A DNA stretch of 64,000 bases from Sagittula sp. P11 (GTDB taxonomy: Bacteria > Pseudomonadota > Alphaproteobacteria > Rhodobacterales > Rhodobacteraceae), in the NCBI RefSeq assembly GCF_002814095.1, contig NZ_CP021913.1, forward strand, positions 1,550,001 to 1,614,000, given 5' to 3'. Within the stretch, counting starts at the first letter, position 1; each line of letters opens with the position of its first letter. Positions 26,595-34,760 of the stretch are shown one piece after another. The notes beneath the pieces are model-generated. The model had not been told where the DNA came from, searched no databases, and saw only the letters and a program-made list of their open reading frames with translations. The translations under genes and the position numbers were made by a program.

Positions 26595-27707
26595 TCAGCA
26601 ACTATCGAAATGCATGGCCTGGCCGCGTTGTGCCGCAAGTTGTGCGGCCAATCCCATTCTCACCGCCCAGGCCCCATCCTGCAGCGAGACCTCGCAGCGC
26701 GCGCCATTCCTCACCGCCTCAAGGAATCGGACATGCTGATAATAGGTGGCACCGTTGTGGTCGCCCGCATCCAGAAGAGTCGGGTCGACGGGTATTTCCA
26801 CGATGCGCGGCGCCTTCGGGCTTCGCGGGCTGACAATGACCTGCGGCACCGGCGCCTCCGATGCGGGGCCGGGCCAGAATCGGGTGGGTCCGGGCACCAG
26901 CGCCTCGATCTTGCCAACGGGGCCGACCGCCAACAGCTCCTCCTGGTAGCGGGAACCTTCTGCGTACATGCAAAGCTCCAGCATGGCGCGGGCGCCGTTG
27001 GCGAAATCGACGATGACATAGGCGCTGTCCCAGATGTCGGGCACCTCCTCGCCATAGCGTTCGTCGAGGTGGTTCACCTCCTGCCCGGCGCTGGCCATGA
27101 TCCGCACCGGGTCGGACTTCAGGATCAGGCGCATCAGGTCGAAGAAGTGGCAGCACTTCTCCACCAGCGTGCCGCCGGTGTTCCGATTGAAGCGGTTCCA
27201 GTCGCCGACCTTCGGCAGGAACGGAAAGCGGTGTTCCCGGATGGTCAGCATCTTCACACCGCCGGTCGCGGCCTCCACCTGCTGCAGGAAGGTCGCAACA
27301 GGCGGCATGTAGCGGTATTCCATCGCCACCCAGATCGGCGCGGGATAACTGGCCGCGATACGCGCGACGCGTGCCGCATCCTCGGGCGCGGTATAAAGCG
27401 GCTTCTCCATAAGGATCGGAAGCGGCCTCAGCTCTGCAATCCGTTCGAGCTGCGACAGGTGCAGGTGGTTCGGACTGGCGACCAGCAGCGCGTCGAGGTC
27501 AGGCTGGGCCAGAAGGTCGTCGACAGAGGAAACCTGCCCGGCCCCCGGGGCAAGGGCGCGTGCCGCGCCGGCCATCGCCTCCGACGGCTCGTAGATGGCG
27601 GCGACGCGGGCATTGGGCAGAAGGGCGATGTTGCGCAGGTGCTCCTGCCCCATCATGCCGCAGCCGATGACACCGTAATTGACGGTCGCGAGAGAGATGT
27701 CCTTCAT
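26595..27707 (-). CDS. Gfo/Idh/MocA-family protein, candidate NAD-dependent sulfoquinovosidase
   Basis: A 370-aa protein with an N-terminal Rossmann fold (YGVIGCGMMGQEH) and the family motif MEKPLY containing the EKP lysine. The C-terminal alpha/beta domain carries the substrate site (EKCCHFFDLM). Context: it overlaps a GntR gene (ATGA) and sits opposite LLM, AKR and flavin reductase genes that fit the sulfo-SMO pathway. Known work shows that some Gfo/Idh/MocA proteins in such clusters are NAD-dependent sulfoquinovosidases (family GH188). That role is inferred here from context; a plain sugar dehydrogenase is the alternative. Confidence 0.72.
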   Translation of the reverse strand: MKDISLATVNYGVIGCGMMGQEHLRNIALLPNARVAAIYEPSEAMAGAARALAPGAGQVSSVDDLLAQPDLDALLVASPNHLHLSQLERIAELRPLPILMEKPLYTAPEDAARVARIAASYPAPIWVAMEYRYMPPVATFLQQVEAATGGVKMLTIREHRFPFLPKVGDWNRFNRNTGGTLVEKCCHFFDLMRLILKSDPVRIMASAGQEVNHLDERYGEEVPDIWDSAYVIVDFANGARAMLELCMYAEGSRYQEELLAVGPVGKIEALVPGPTRFWPGPASEAPVPQVIVSPRSPKAPRIVEIPVDPTLLDAGDHNGATYYQHVRFLEAVRNGARCEVSLQDGAWAVRMGLAAQLAAQRGQAMHFDSC

Positions 27708-28405
27708 TTCAGCCGTGCCACGTATGTTGCAACTGTCGTGTCGATCCAGCCGCGCGACACCTCCGCGCGCGCGCCCTCGCGCGAGAAACTGATGCGCGAG
27801 GCCAGGAGCGTCGGTGTGCCGGCGGTCAGGCCGTAGGACGCTGGCGCCCAGTCGGGCACCGGCGCGACAGTCATCCGGTCCTCCACCCGGCCGATCATCA
27901 GCCCAAGCTTGTCGCGGTAGAACAGGTACAGCGACTCCGACAGGTCAGCGCGGGTCATCCTTGCCGCGTAGGAGGCGTCGAGGAAGACCTCTTCGAGGAT
28001 CGCGGGCACACGGTTCAGACGGCGCAGGCGGCGGATGCGCCACGCCTCCCTGTCCGTTCCGAACGCCGGGAGGTCATCGGGCTTCGGCACCCTCGCCACA
28101 TCGAGGACCTCGGCGGTGGGCAGGCCGCCGCCTTCCAGCAGCTCGACCCGGAAGAAGGCATAGACCGCCTGCACGTCGGCCCGCGCGCGGATGTAGTTGC
28201 CCGACCCCTGCACCCGATCCAAGAGCCCCTTCTCCGTCAGGTCGGCCAGCGCCTTGCGCAGCGTTCCGACGGAAATCCCCAGCTTGGCGGCGTAGTCGCG
28301 TTCGGGCGGCAGGCGCTCCCCGTCCGCGAGGCGCCCGGCATTGATCTCCCGGATCAGCATCTCGCTGATCTGGAGGTACAGGGGCAGGGCGTAGCGGTCG
28401 GTCAT
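27704..28405 (-). CDS. GntR-family transcriptional regulator (HutC/UTRA type)
   Basis: A 233-aa regulator. The N-terminal winged helix-turn-helix begins PLYLQISEMLIREINAGRL and includes ERLPPERDYAAKLGIS and TLRKALADL; the C-terminal half is a UTRA effector domain (about residues 85-230, ending SFSREGARAEVSRGWID). The start ATG at 28405 was chosen to match the usual GntR opening. It is divergent from the LLM gene across an 85-base spacer that holds an 11-base tandem repeat. It likely controls the cluster by sensing a sugar or sulfosugar phosphate; the effector is unknown. Confidence 0.9.
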   Translation of the reverse strand: MTDRYALPLYLQISEMLIREINAGRLADGERLPPERDYAAKLGISVGTLRKALADLTEKGLLDRVQGSGNYIRARADVQAVYAFFRVELLEGGGLPTAEVLDVARVPKPDDLPAFGTDREAWRIRRLRRLNRVPAILEEVFLDASYAARMTRADLSESLYLFYRDKLGLMIGRVEDRMTVAPVPDWAPASYGLTAGTPTLLASRISFSREGARAEVSRGWIDTTVATYVARLK

Positions 28406-28420
28406 TGCGCGCAATCCGAA

Positions 28421-28442
28421 ATTGATACACCATTGATCTACC
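28421..28442. promoter_or_regulatory. tandem 11-base repeat, candidate GntR operator
   Basis: ATTGATACACC (28421-28431) is followed at once by ATTGATCTACC (28432-28442), matching at 9 of 11 positions and so placing two sites on the same DNA face. The repeat lies between the divergent GntR and LLM genes, where an autoregulated operator is expected. Binding is inferred only. Confidence 0.42.
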
Positions 28443-28490
28443 CAAAATCCGCGGCTAAGCAATATGGAAAATGCGGACCGGAGACATCTT

Positions 28491-29645
28491 ATGACCGTTG
28501 TGCCCATCACCTCCCCCGATCTCGACGCCGCCGAGGTGTCATGGTTCGCGGCGCTCTGTTCCGACGACTACGAATACCTCGGAGTTCCTGAGGGCCGGTT
28601 AAGGTCGTCCTGGGCGCATTGCTCCTCCATCGTGCGGGAGGCAGAGCAGCAGGGCTTCCGCAACATCCTCTGCCCGTCGAGCTACCAGGTGGGGCAGGAT
28701 ACCCTGTCCTTCGTCGCGGGCTGCGCGCCGATCACCTCGAAGATCAACATGCTGGCCGCCGTGCGCTGCGGCGAGATGCAGCCCATCATGCTGGCCCGCA
28801 CCATCGCAACGCTGGATCACATGCTGGAGGGGCGGCTGACGGTGAACATCATCTCGTCCGATTTCCCCGGCGAGAAGGCCGACAGCAGCTTTCGCTACCG
28901 CCGCAGCCGCGAGGTGGTGGAAATCCTGAAGCAGGCCTGGACCCGCGACCAGATCGACCACGACGGAGAGGTCTACAACTTTCATGGCCTGACGACGGAT
29001 CCCGCCCGCCCCTACCAGACCGGCGGACCACTGCTCTACTTCGGCGGCTACTCTCCCGACGCGCTGGAACTGTGCGGCCAGCATTGCGATGTCTACCTGA
29101 TGTGGCCCGAACCCAAGGACCAGATCGCGGAACGGATGAAGGCGGTGAACGCGGTGGCGGAACGCTATGGGCGTACGCTGGACTACGGCCTGCGCGTCCA
29201 TGTCATTGTCCGCGATACGGAGGCCGAGGCCCGCGAATACGCCGAACACATCACCTCGAAACTCGACGACGAGATGGGCCGCCTGATCCGCGAACGCGCG
29301 CTGGACGCGGGCTCCCTTGGCGTTTCGCATCAGGCCCGCGCGCGCGAACTGGCGGACCAGTACGGTTATGTTGAACGGCACCTCTGGACCGGCATCGGCC
29401 GGGCGCGGTCGGGCTGTGGGGCGGCGATTGTCGGCTCCACCGACCAGGTGCTGTCCGAACTGGAAGAGTACCGCCGGATGGGCATCCGTGCCTTCATCCT
29501 GTCGGGCTATCCGCATCTGGACGAATGCCGCCACTTCGGCAGCCGGGTCTTGCCGCACCTGAAGACCTGTTCATTGCCCGAAGCTTACGGCAGGGTACCG
29601 GCCACCGCCCCCGACACGCCGCTTGCCGCAGGAGCCCGCCGATGA
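28491..29645 (+). CDS. smoC: LLM-class flavin monooxygenase, SmoC-like (sulfoquinovose monooxygenase candidate)
   Basis: A 384-aa bacterial luciferase-like, FMNH2-dependent monooxygenase of the alkanesulfonate monooxygenase (SsuD) branch: NILCPSSYQVGQDTLSF, NIISSDFPGEKAD, EVVEILKQAW, YLMWPEPKDQI, RARSGCGAAIVGSTDQVL and GIRAFILSGYPHLDE. The product is expected to cleave a C-S bond, releasing sulfite. Adjacent AKR and flavin reductase genes in the same direction give the smoC-smoB-smoA set of the sulfo-SMO pathway. The ATG at 28491 has a CCGGAGA upstream; an ATG at 28464 is possible. The stop overlaps the AKR start (ATGA). The substrate is inferred from context and general resemblance. Confidence 0.75.
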   Translation: MTVVPITSPDLDAAEVSWFAALCSDDYEYLGVPEGRLRSSWAHCSSIVREAEQQGFRNILCPSSYQVGQDTLSFVAGCAPITSKINMLAAVRCGEMQPIMLARTIATLDHMLEGRLTVNIISSDFPGEKADSSFRYRRSREVVEILKQAWTRDQIDHDGEVYNFHGLTTDPARPYQTGGPLLYFGGYSPDALELCGQHCDVYLMWPEPKDQIAERMKAVNAVAERYGRTLDYGLRVHVIVRDTEAEAREYAEHITSKLDDEMGRLIRERALDAGSLGVSHQARARELADQYGYVERHLWTGIGRARSGCGAAIVGSTDQVLSELEEYRRMGIRAFILSGYPHLDECRHFGSRVLPHLKTCSLPEAYGRVPATAPDTPLAAGARR

Positions 29646-30532
29646 CCCCCCGCATCCAGATCACCGAAGACCTGTCGTTCTCGCGCCTCGTCTACGGCAT
29701 GTGGCGGCTGGGAGATGACGCCGACACATCGCCGGAGCACATCCGCAACAAGATCGCCGCCTGCCTCGACCAGGGCATCACCACCCTCGACCAGGCCGAT
29801 ATCTACGGCGGCTACATGGCCGAGGAGATCCTGGGTGGCGCCCTGACCCCTGCCCTGCGCAAAGAGGTCGAGATCGTCACCAAGTGCGACATCGTCGCGC
29901 CCGTGGGCCGGCACGCCGGGCACCGGGTGAAACACTATGACACGACACGCAAGCACATCCGCAGCTCGGTCGATGCCAGCCTGAAGCTGATGCGGACCGA
30001 TCACATCGACCTGCTGCTGATCCACCGCCCCGACCCGCTGATGGACCACGTGGAAACCGGTGCGGCGCTGGACGAGTTGATCGACAGCGGCAAGGTCCGC
30101 GCCGTGGGCGTGTCGAACTTCCGCCCGTGGGACTGGGAACTGCTGCAATCCGGCATGACCACCCCGCTGGCCACCAACCAGATCGAGATCTCGCTGCTGC
30201 ATCATCAGCCGCTGACCAACGGTGACCTCGCCTTTCACCAGCGGCACGGTCACCCGGTCATGGCATGGTCGCCGCTTGGCGGTGGCGCCCTCTTTGCGGA
30301 ATCCAGCGCGCCCCTGCGCGCGCGGCTGAACGGGATTGCCGAAGAACAGGGCGTTGATGCCGCAGCGGTCGCCGTCGCCTGGCTGATGACACATCCGGCA
30401 AGCATTCTGCCGGTCCTGGGCACGAACACCCTTGAGCGTATTGCCCGGATCGGCGATGCCTCCCGGGTGACGCTCGACCGGGAGACATGGTTTGAACTCT
30501 ATACCCTCGCCCTCGGCCACGAAGTGCCCTGA
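29642..30532 (+). CDS. smoB: aldo/keto reductase, SmoB-like (6-oxo-glucose reductase candidate)
   Basis: A 296-aa aldo/keto reductase of the YdhF-like branch. The TIM-barrel motifs are present: LDQADIYGGYMAEE with the catalytic Asp and Tyr, the catalytic Lys in EIVTKCDI, the catalytic His in LLIHRPDP, VGVSNFRPWD, and the NADPH-binding end VLGTNTLERI. In the sulfo-SMO pathway this enzyme reduces 6-oxo-glucose from the monooxygenase to glucose. The gene overlaps the LLM gene by four bases and is followed nine bases later by a flavin reductase gene. Confidence 0.78.
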   Translation: MTPRIQITEDLSFSRLVYGMWRLGDDADTSPEHIRNKIAACLDQGITTLDQADIYGGYMAEEILGGALTPALRKEVEIVTKCDIVAPVGRHAGHRVKHYDTTRKHIRSSVDASLKLMRTDHIDLLLIHRPDPLMDHVETGAALDELIDSGKVRAVGVSNFRPWDWELLQSGMTTPLATNQIEISLLHHQPLTNGDLAFHQRHGHPVMAWSPLGGGALFAESSAPLRARLNGIAEEQGVDAAAVAVAWLMTHPASILPVLGTNTLERIARIGDASRVTLDRETWFELYTLALGHEVP

Positions 30533-30541
30533 GGCCCGCCG

Positions 30542-31045
30542 GTGACACAGTCCACCGGCCACGAGAGCTTTGATCCGGCGGATGCCGATCCCCGTGCCTT
30601 CCGCGCGGCACTGGGCCGTTTCGCCACGGGCGTGACCGTGATCACCTGCGAAACGCCGACCGGACCGCTTGGGATCACCGCGAACAGCTTTGCCAGCCTG
30701 TCGCTGGAACCGCCGCTGGTGCTGTGGTCGCCGGCGAAGGCCTCGTCGCGCTACCCGTTCTTCATGGCGGCCAAGCACTTTGCCATCCATGTCCTCGGCG
30801 CCGAGCAGGAAAGCCTGTGCAAGCGTTTCGCGCAGGCAGGCGACGCGTTCGACGGCCTGGATTGGGCCACCGGGCCGCACGGCGCACCGCTGATCGAAGG
30901 CTGCCTCGCCCGGTTCGAATGCGAACTTTATGCGGCGCATGACGGCGGCGACCATTCGATCCTCGTCGGTCACGTCCTTCGGGTCACGGCCCGCCCCGGC
31001 GCGCCGCTCCTGTTCCATGCCGGCCTGTTCGGGCGGCTCGCCTGA
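30542..31045 (+). CDS. smoA: flavin reductase, SmoA-like (FMN reductase domain)
   Basis: A 167-aa flavin reductase-like FMN-binding protein (RALGRFATGVTVITCETPTG, GITANSFASLSLEPPLVLWSP, FAIHVLGAEQESLCKRFA). It should supply FMNH2 to the LLM monooxygenase. The start is GTG with a GAGG upstream. It ends the operon of LLM, AKR and flavin reductase. No transporter or sulfoquinovosidase of the GH31 type is next to it, so uptake must be handled from elsewhere. Confidence 0.85.
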   Translation: MTQSTGHESFDPADADPRAFRAALGRFATGVTVITCETPTGPLGITANSFASLSLEPPLVLWSPAKASSRYPFFMAAKHFAIHVLGAEQESLCKRFAQAGDAFDGLDWATGPHGAPLIEGCLARFECELYAAHDGGDHSILVGHVLRVTARPGAPLLFHAGLFGRLA

Positions 31046-31260
31046 TCCACGACGATGCCTGAAAGGCGCATCCTGAATGGGCGTTTCGCTAGGTCCAGCA
31101 CATCCCTGAATCGGGAATAATTGCCAGTTCATTGACGGAAATCGGCGAGTTGTGGGGTAACTCCGAAGATTTCCATTGCACACCTGCTACTTGCATTGTC
31201 TGGTCAACGAGATCACGATTTAGTCATCCATACTTCCTTCCCATTGATCAAAGGTCTGCC

Positions 31261-32604
31261 ATGCCTCTGACAACGCATTTCCTGAAGACGCTGACCCGCG
31301 TCTTCATCGCCTGCTGCGCCGCGGCGGTGCTGTCCGGCACGCCCGCCCATGCCGAGACGCTGGACGCCGAGGATTACACCCAATTCGACCCGGCGCAGGC
31401 GCGGCTCGGGCGGTTGCTGTTCTACGACAAGATCCTGTCCGGCAACATGAACATCAGTTGCGCCACCTGCCATCACCACAGTCTGCACGGCGCCGACGGC
31501 GTCAGCCTCGGCATCGGAGAAGGCGGGTACGGCCTTGGGCCAGACCGACTGTCCGGCCTTGTCGGCACCACCCGTGTGAAGGCCCGCATCCCGCGCAATG
31601 CCCCGGCCCTCTGGAACCTCGGGCACAGCGACCGCCGCGTGCTGTTCCATGACGGGCGGGTCGAGGTGGACGCGGATCAGCCCTCCGGGTTCCGCACCCC
31701 GGCAAAGGACCAGACACCCTCCGGCCTGAACTCGCCTCTCGCGGCGCAGGCGCTTTTCCCAATGACCTCCGCCGACGAGATGAAGGGCCGCGCCGGCGAC
31801 AACCCGGTGGCCGACGCCTTCGAGGCGAGCTTTACCGAAGGCTGGGACACCATTGCGCAACGCGTGCGCGACAACCCCGGGTACGAGGCCGCGTTCCTTG
31901 TCGCCTACCCGGAAATGACCAGCGCCGACGATATCGGCATCGTGGATATCGTCAACGCCATCGCCGCCTTCATCGGGACGGAATGGCAGAGCTTCGACAG
32001 CCCCTACGATGACTACCTGCGCGACGGCACGCCGCTCGAACCGCTGGCCGAGCGCGGGCGGGAGCTGTTCTTCGGCGACGCCGGCTGCGTGACTTGCCAC
32101 AGCGGCCCGCTGTTCACCGACCAGAACTTCTATGCCGCGGGCGTTCCGCAGTTCGGGCCCGGCCGCAAGTTCGAAGGCAACCTCCTGCCGGTGGACATGG
32201 GCCGGATGGAAACCACGGGCGATCCGGCGGACGCCTACAAGTTCCGCGTCCCCAGCCTGCGCAACGTCACGCTGACCGGGCCGTGGGGGCACAACGGTGC
32301 CTACAGCGACCTGCGCGACATGATCCGCCACATGTGCGATCCGGTCACGACACGCGCCCGCTGGTCGCCCGGCATGGCCCGCCTGCCCGATGTGCCCTGG
32401 CTGAGCATCGAGGACTTCACCATCGTCACCCATCGCGAGGAACAGCAGCGGCAGGCCAGGGCACTGGACATCGTGCCCGTTGCGATGGTCGAGGAGGACA
32501 TCGTGGCATTGGAGGCCTTCCTCGGGGCGCTGACCGGCAAGACCGCGCTGCAGCGCCCGCTGGGCCGCCCGGCACGGGTGCCAAGCGGGCTGCCGGTGGA
32601 CTGA
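31261..32604 (+). CDS. di-haem cytochrome c peroxidase / MauG-like protein
   Basis: A 447-aa periplasmic protein. A signal peptide ends at about Ala31 (AHA). Two c-type haem sites are visible: CATCH at residues 67-71 and CVTCH at 276-280. The segments RIPRNAPALWNLG, FRVPSLRNVTLTGPWGHNGAY and DLRDMIRHM are typical of the bacterial di-haem peroxidase/MauG family. It is longer than the usual CcpA (about 330-350 aa). The ATG at 31261 gives the signal peptide; an in-frame start lies further upstream. It is 215 bases past the flavin reductase gene and may be a separate unit. Confidence 0.9.
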   Translation: MPLTTHFLKTLTRVFIACCAAAVLSGTPAHAETLDAEDYTQFDPAQARLGRLLFYDKILSGNMNISCATCHHHSLHGADGVSLGIGEGGYGLGPDRLSGLVGTTRVKARIPRNAPALWNLGHSDRRVLFHDGRVEVDADQPSGFRTPAKDQTPSGLNSPLAAQALFPMTSADEMKGRAGDNPVADAFEASFTEGWDTIAQRVRDNPGYEAAFLVAYPEMTSADDIGIVDIVNAIAAFIGTEWQSFDSPYDDYLRDGTPLEPLAERGRELFFGDAGCVTCHSGPLFTDQNFYAAGVPQFGPGRKFEGNLLPVDMGRMETTGDPADAYKFRVPSLRNVTLTGPWGHNGAYSDLRDMIRHMCDPVTTRARWSPGMARLPDVPWLSIEDFTIVTHREEQQRQARALDIVPVAMVEEDIVALEAFLGALTGKTALQRPLGRPARVPSGLPVD

Positions 32605-32678
32605 AGGTTTAGCGACCTCTGACAATCCTGCGGCGCGGCTGCCAGGTGGCCGCGCCTATTCCATGACCGTAGAGGCCC

Positions 32679-33140
32679 TCAGACTCGCCGTTTCTTCAGG
32701 TCGCGCCACAGCGTGCGGGAGCGCTGCTTGTGGTCCAGATCCAGAAGAAGCTGCGCCAGATCTTCCTCCACCACACGCCTCGCCGCGCCCTTTATCGAGA
32801 ACCAGCGCCGCTTGCGCTGCTTGCGCTCTTTCCAGTCACGGCGCAGCGTTTCGACCAGCATGGGGTAGACGCGGACGGTGCAGGGCACGATGCACCCGTC
32901 GGACAAGATCTTTGCGTAGCTGAAGGACCCGATGGGCTGGCGCCCCACGTGACCGACCGCGCCCGCCTCTTGCAGGGCCTCGATCTCGGCCGCGGTCCAG
33001 GGTTGCCTTCCGTCCATCTGCCAGCCCTTGGGCATGACCCACCTGCCGGTGTCACGAGAGGTCACCATGAGGACCTGCAACCTGTCCTTGTCGCTCCACC
33101 GCAACGGCAGGGCAGCGATCTGTTCGCCGACCTCTGGCAT
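32679..33140 (-). CDS. NUDIX-domain protein with altered Nudix box
   Basis: A 153-aa NUDIX-fold protein resembling the diphosphoinositol polyphosphate phosphohydrolase type (LQVLMVTSRDTGRWVMPKGWQMDG). The Nudix box is altered: where AAxREVxEEtG is usual, this has AAEIEALQEAG. The Arg and one of the metal-binding Glu are lost. Hydrolase activity may be reduced or changed. The ATG at 33140 fits the domain start; longer in-frame starts exist. A tail rich in Arg/Lys ends the protein. The 250 bases upstream to 33390 hold no clear gene. Confidence 0.72.
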   Translation of the reverse strand: MPEVGEQIAALPLRWSDKDRLQVLMVTSRDTGRWVMPKGWQMDGRQPWTAAEIEALQEAGAVGHVGRQPIGSFSYAKILSDGCIVPCTVRVYPMLVETLRRDWKERKQRKRRWFSIKGAARRVVEEDLAQLLLDLDHKQRSRTLWRDLKKRRV

Positions 33141-33390
33141 GTGACGTGTCGTGCTCCTCCGCCTCCCGGCTCGCATGTATCGTCGGGGTGGCCTACCGCA
33201 TTCGGGTAAAGCGGACATGAACCCGGACACATCCTCCAGCCGATGAGGGTAGTGCCGCACGCCCTGTCCGGCAACGATCATGCAGCACCGTCGCGGGGTC
33301 GTCGCCGCCGATCACCTGCCAGAGGGAAACGGTGAAGCATGATGCACCCTGCCATTCAGCGTGTGGGTTCATCAAGGTGGCATTGAGGGG

Positions 33391-34599
33391 TCAAACCAAC
33401 TTGGCTTTGGCGCCTTCAAGTGCCGACCCCGCTGAAACCTTCGCCGACAACCAGTGGAAGAGGGGCAAGAGACCGACGGTTATGACCAGCAGCACCGCCG
33501 CCAGCTGGAACGTCGCCGCGAGCGTCACCCTTTCCGAAACCTGCCCCGCCACCATCGGCCCGGCCGCGATGCAGACATAGTAGACGGTGAAAAAGAGACC
33601 CATGCCCAAGGATCGCGACGCAGGCGGGAGTATCAGCGAGGGCAGACTGACCATGGCGCCCACTGCCACGCCCGAGGACAGACCGATCGCTACGACACAG
33701 GCGACCGAGTTCCCGATGACCGAGCTAAGCACGACGAAGAACGCGAAGCTCAGGTTTCCCAGCGCGATGATCTGGAGCCTGCGGCCGCTCCGATCCGCCA
33801 GAGTCCCGGCAATTGGCCCCATGATAGCCAGGCACCAGAGCACGATTGACGTCACCGAGCCCGCCTCTGCGAGGCCCATGCCGCGGCTGACGAACAACTG
33901 CGGGCCAAAGCTGAACACGATGGCCAGCGCTGCATTGTAAAGGCCCCAGATCGCACCCGACACCAGCACCGCCCAGAGAAGGGCGCCACGCACGCTGCCG
34001 GACCTTGCCAGGGCGGATTGCGCGCGGTCCCGGGGCGCTCGATACATCGCCCACAGTCCAAGCAGCGCCACGGCGATCAGCCCGGTGACAAGACCCATGG
34101 CAAGCGTCAGCCCACCTGAAACCGCAACGACCGGCAAGCCGATCAAGGCAACCGCGATCCCGACCGGCCATGAATTGACGAAAACGGCCATCGCCAGGCT
34201 GATCTCCCGCCCCGCGAACCAGTCCGACACCATCTTGGTCAACAGCACATTCAGAAAGACGCCTCCCACGCCGGATAAGACGCGTCCAAGGAGTTGCATG
34301 GACCAGTCGCCCGACACGGTCATCATGACCCCGCCGATCAACATGAAGCCCAGCCCCGCGAGAACGACCTGCTTCTCACCGAAGTATCGCCCAAGTGCGC
34401 CGCCAGGCGCCGCGATGAAGATGCCGGGGGCAAAATACAGGCCAATCAGGATGCCGACATCGGCAAGGCTGACGGCAAAGGCATCCTCGATGACCGGGGA
34501 CAGTGCAGCGACCATCTGGAACTGGATCGCCATGGTCATGCGCACCAGAAACAGCAGAGCCAATATGCGCCATCTTTGCGGAAAGACTTGCTGAGGCAT
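33391..34599 (-). CDS. MFS transporter
   Basis: A 402-aa inner-membrane transporter of the major facilitator superfamily with about 12 hydrophobic helices. Segments between helices 2 and 3 (GGALGRYFGEKQVVLAG) and helices 8 and 9 (AGTLADRSGRRLQI) are the two MFS motif A copies. It resembles cyanate/nitrate-type MFS proteins in general form, but the substrate is not evident. It is divergent from a LuxR-type regulator gene, which may control it. The ATG at 34599 was chosen, although the frame is open further upstream. Confidence 0.85.
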   Translation of the reverse strand: MPQQVFPQRWRILALLFLVRMTMAIQFQMVAALSPVIEDAFAVSLADVGILIGLYFAPGIFIAAPGGALGRYFGEKQVVLAGLGFMLIGGVMMTVSGDWSMQLLGRVLSGVGGVFLNVLLTKMVSDWFAGREISLAMAVFVNSWPVGIAVALIGLPVVAVSGGLTLAMGLVTGLIAVALLGLWAMYRAPRDRAQSALARSGSVRGALLWAVLVSGAIWGLYNAALAIVFSFGPQLFVSRGMGLAEAGSVTSIVLWCLAIMGPIAGTLADRSGRRLQIIALGNLSFAFFVVLSSVIGNSVACVVAIGLSSGVAVGAMVSLPSLILPPASRSLGMGLFFTVYYVCIAAGPMVAGQVSERVTLAATFQLAAVLLVITVGLLPLFHWLSAKVSAGSALEGAKAKLV

Positions 34600-34760
34600 G
34601 CGGACCTGCTCCGATTGACGTCTGTGACCAAAGTATTGCGGCAGATTACACTCGCCCACTGAACGTGAGTATCGGCCAGACGCATCACGTTTCATGCTGC
34701 AACTGCCGGATAGGCCCTCATGCAAATGCGGTATTGGCAAGCCTGCAGGTGCCAAGCAAG

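Noticed and set aside
34503-34760. Upstream extension of the LuxR-GAF reading frame
   Set aside because: The extra codons overlap the divergent MFS gene and its promoter region and show no domain, so the start at 34761 or 34794 is preferred.
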